A stretch of DNA of 33,588 nt, taken from Erysipelothrix sp. (GTDB taxonomy: Bacteria > Bacillota_I > Bacilli_A > Erysipelotrichales > Erysipelotrichaceae). The stretch covers positions 1 to 33,588 of the forward strand of contig JAAZDN010000004.1 of NCBI GenBank assembly GCA_012512805.1, written 5' to 3'. This document shows positions 31,936-33,588 of this stretch, piece by piece. The notes beneath the pieces are model-generated. The model searched no databases. It was not told where the DNA came from and was given only the letters and a program-made list of their open reading frames with translations. A program made the position numbers and the translations under genes. Positions within the stretch are counted from its first letter, which is position 1; the number at the start of each line of letters is the position of its first letter.

Positions 31936-33588
31936 ATGGAAAAAGGAATAATTACAAAAGTATCGGGTCCCTTAGTAATTGCTAAGGACATCCCGCGTGT
32001 TCGCCTCTTTGATACGGTCTTAGTTGCTGATAAGCAATTACTTGGAGAAGTTATTGAAGTAAGAGGCAATAAAGCATCAATCCAAGTGTATGAAGAAACA
32101 TCAGGTGTAAAAGTTGGGGATACGGTTAAGTCACTGTATCGTCCCTTAAGTATTTTATTAGGCCCTGGTATACTCTCACAAATTATTGATGGTGTTGGAC
32201 GTAATTTAAAAGACTTTTTAAACAACGGACAATACTTAACAGCAGGTGAACAATACGAAGCCTTAGACATAGAAACAAAATGGGATTTTAAAGCCATTAA
32301 AACAATCGGTGATCAGGTTAATGCTGGTGATCAGTTGGGCTATGTCATGGAAGCAAACATTAAACATTATATTTTAGTTCCTTATGGTGTTAGTGGGACG
32401 ATTACAAAAATTAGTGATGAAGTCGCAACGGTGACTGAGAGTATTGCTACCATCGTTTCAAACAATAAGGAAGTTGAAGTACAGATGGCCAATTACTGGC
32501 CCATCCGTAAGGCACGTCCCTATGCTAAAAAACACTTGCCAAACGAACCCTTAATAACAGGACAACGTATTATTGATACCTTCTATCCTGTTGCGAAAGG
32601 TGGAACAGCAGCAGTACCTGGACCCTTTGGATCAGGTAAAACAGTCGTTCAACATCAATTAGCGAAATGGTCAAATGCGGATATCGTTGTTTATATTGGA
32701 TGTGGTGAGCGTGGAAATGAAATTACAGACGTTTTAAATGAATTTCCAGCCATCGTTGATCCCACAACAAAAGAGCCATTAATGAATAAGACGGTCTTAA
32801 TTGCGAACACATCAAACATGCCGGTTGCGGCACGTGAAGCATCCATCTATACTGGAATTACAATTGCGGAATACTTCCGTGATATGGGACTCAGTGTTGC
32901 GCTTATGGCCGATTCAACATCACGTTGGGCAGAAGCACTACGGGAAATGAGTGGACGTTTAGAAGAAATGCCAGGGGATGAAGGCTATCCAGCATACCTC
33001 AGTTCACGATTAGCAGAAGTGTATGAGCGTGCGGGTGTTGTAACACCACTTGGAGATGGAAATGAAAATGGATCCATCACAATGATTGGTGCCGTATCAC
33101 CTGCAGGAGGAGACCTTTCAGAGCCGGTTACTCAGGCAACAATGCGTATTGTTAAAGTATTCTGGGCGCTTGATTCAGACCTTGCCTACATGCGTCACTT
33201 TCCAGCAATCAACTGGCTAGATAGTTATTCACTGTATGAAGGATCGCTAGAACGTTACTATAAACAATTTGTACGTAAAGACTTTTTAGCAAACCGTAAA
33301 GAAGCACTCTTTATCTTAAAAGAAGAAGAAAGGCTTCAAGAAATTGTTCAACTTGTTGGACGCGATACCTTATCAGATCAAGACATTTTAAAACTCGAAG
33401 TTGCACGGATGATTCGTGAAGACTTCCTCCAACAAAATGCCTTCCAAGATGAGGATACATATACATCTTATGAAAAACAAGCACTCATGTTAGAAATGAT
33501 CATTACCTTCTATAAGAGTTCCAAACAATATCTGGTTCACGACCACATCTTTATTGCGGACATTATGAATATGGATATTGTCTACAAG
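31936..33588 (+). CDS. ntpA: V-type ATPase catalytic subunit A (3' end outside window)
   Basis: The ATP-hydrolysing head subunit. It is missing from the ORF track because no stop lies in the window; translation from ATG 31936 stays open for 551 codons to the last base, about 40 short of the usual 590. AAAGGAGGAT precedes the ATG. The N-terminal beta barrel ([13 protein letters not shown]), the bulge domain with [11 protein letters not shown], Walker [22 protein letters not shown], Walker B region [24 protein letters not shown] and [23 protein letters not shown] are all present. ntpB and ntpD are expected just downstream. Confidence 0.97.
   Translation, partial: MEKGIITKVSGPLVIAKDIPRVRLFDTVLVADKQLLGEVIEVRGNKASIQVYEETSGVKVGDTVKSLYRPLSILLGPGILSQIIDGVGRNLKDFLNNGQYLTAGEQYEALDIETKWDFKAIKTIGDQVNAGDQLGYVMEANIKHYILVPYGVSGTITKISDEVATVTESIATIVSNNKEVEVQMANYWPIRKARPYAKKHLPNEPLITGQRIIDTFYPVAKGGTAAVPGPFGSGKTVVQHQLAKWSNADIVVYIGCGERGNEITDVLNEFPAIVDPTTKEPLMNKTVLIANTSNMPVAAREASIYTGITIAEYFRDMGLSVALMADSTSRWAEALREMSGRLEEMPGDEGYPAYLSSRLAEVYERAGVVTPLGDGNENGSITMIGAVSPAGGDLSEPVTQATMRIVKVFWALDSDLAYMRHFPAINWLDSYSLYEGSLERYYKQFVRKDFLANRKEALFILKEEERLQEIVQLVGRDTLSDQDILKLEVARMIREDFLQQNAFQDEDTYTSYEKQALMLEMIITFYKSSKQYLVHDHIFIADIMNMDIVYK

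Noticed and set aside
31749-32297. 182-aa minus-strand ORF over ntpG/ntpA
   Set aside because: It lies opposite conserved V-ATPase subunits and lacks a ribosome site or domain.

Overview
The window reads as a chromosomal segment of a low-GC, AT-rich Firmicute. Several traits fit Erysipelotrichia, perhaps Erysipelothrix: a V-type ATPase operon in the Enterococcus hirae ntp order, pyruvate:ferredoxin oxidoreductase, a SipW-type exported-protein operon, a LicA-like choline kinase and strong Gram-positive ribosome binding sites. The taxon is an inference from gene content. No rRNA, IS element, phage block or CRISPR array is visible.

Left part (1-5200): the window opens inside a SAM-I class riboswitch with a terminator/antiterminator switch, followed by an unrecognised 141-aa protein. 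Next come a maltose-type O-acetyltransferase (minus strand), a ZIP metal transporter, nucleoside diphosphate kinase, tRNA-Ile/tRNA-Ala, a Cof-type HAD phosphatase, a Crp/Fnr regulator whose four cysteines match the E. coli FNR iron-sulfur pattern, and tRNA-Asn/tRNA-Glu. Both tRNA pairs have two candidate upstream promoters.

Accessory pocket (5200-6400): just after the tRNA-Glu terminator lie a long near-perfect palindrome, a very AT-rich gene resembling AbiD/AbiF abortive-infection proteins, a possible 44-codon ORF and a strong terminator. This is the only stretch that looks horizontally acquired.

Metabolic block (6500-14400): an MscS channel gene, a GalR-type repressor and galactokinase run together; mutarotase is convergent and separated by a bidirectional terminator. 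galT and galE are absent. A large PFOR gene follows.

Cell-envelope and DNA block (14400-27000): a GT4 glycosyltransferase, recX and yhaM overlap in a chain and continue into a DUF2207 membrane protein. Then comes a compact operon of a TasA/CPF_0494-type exported protein, a novel-looking exported protein with about four carbohydrate-binding-like modules, and the SipW-type signal peptidase expected to process both. This is the best candidate here for an undescribed system (a minimal surface or biofilm matrix operon). It is followed by a choline-kinase-like gene, comEA-comEC-holA, and an iron-sulfur L-serine dehydratase.

Right part (27000-33588): a TetR regulator with a self-operator over its promoter precedes ntpF-I-K-E-C-G-A of a V-type ATPase. 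The proteolipid keeps the Na+-binding residue set. Subunit C is unusually short, and ntpA runs off the window edge after 551 codons.
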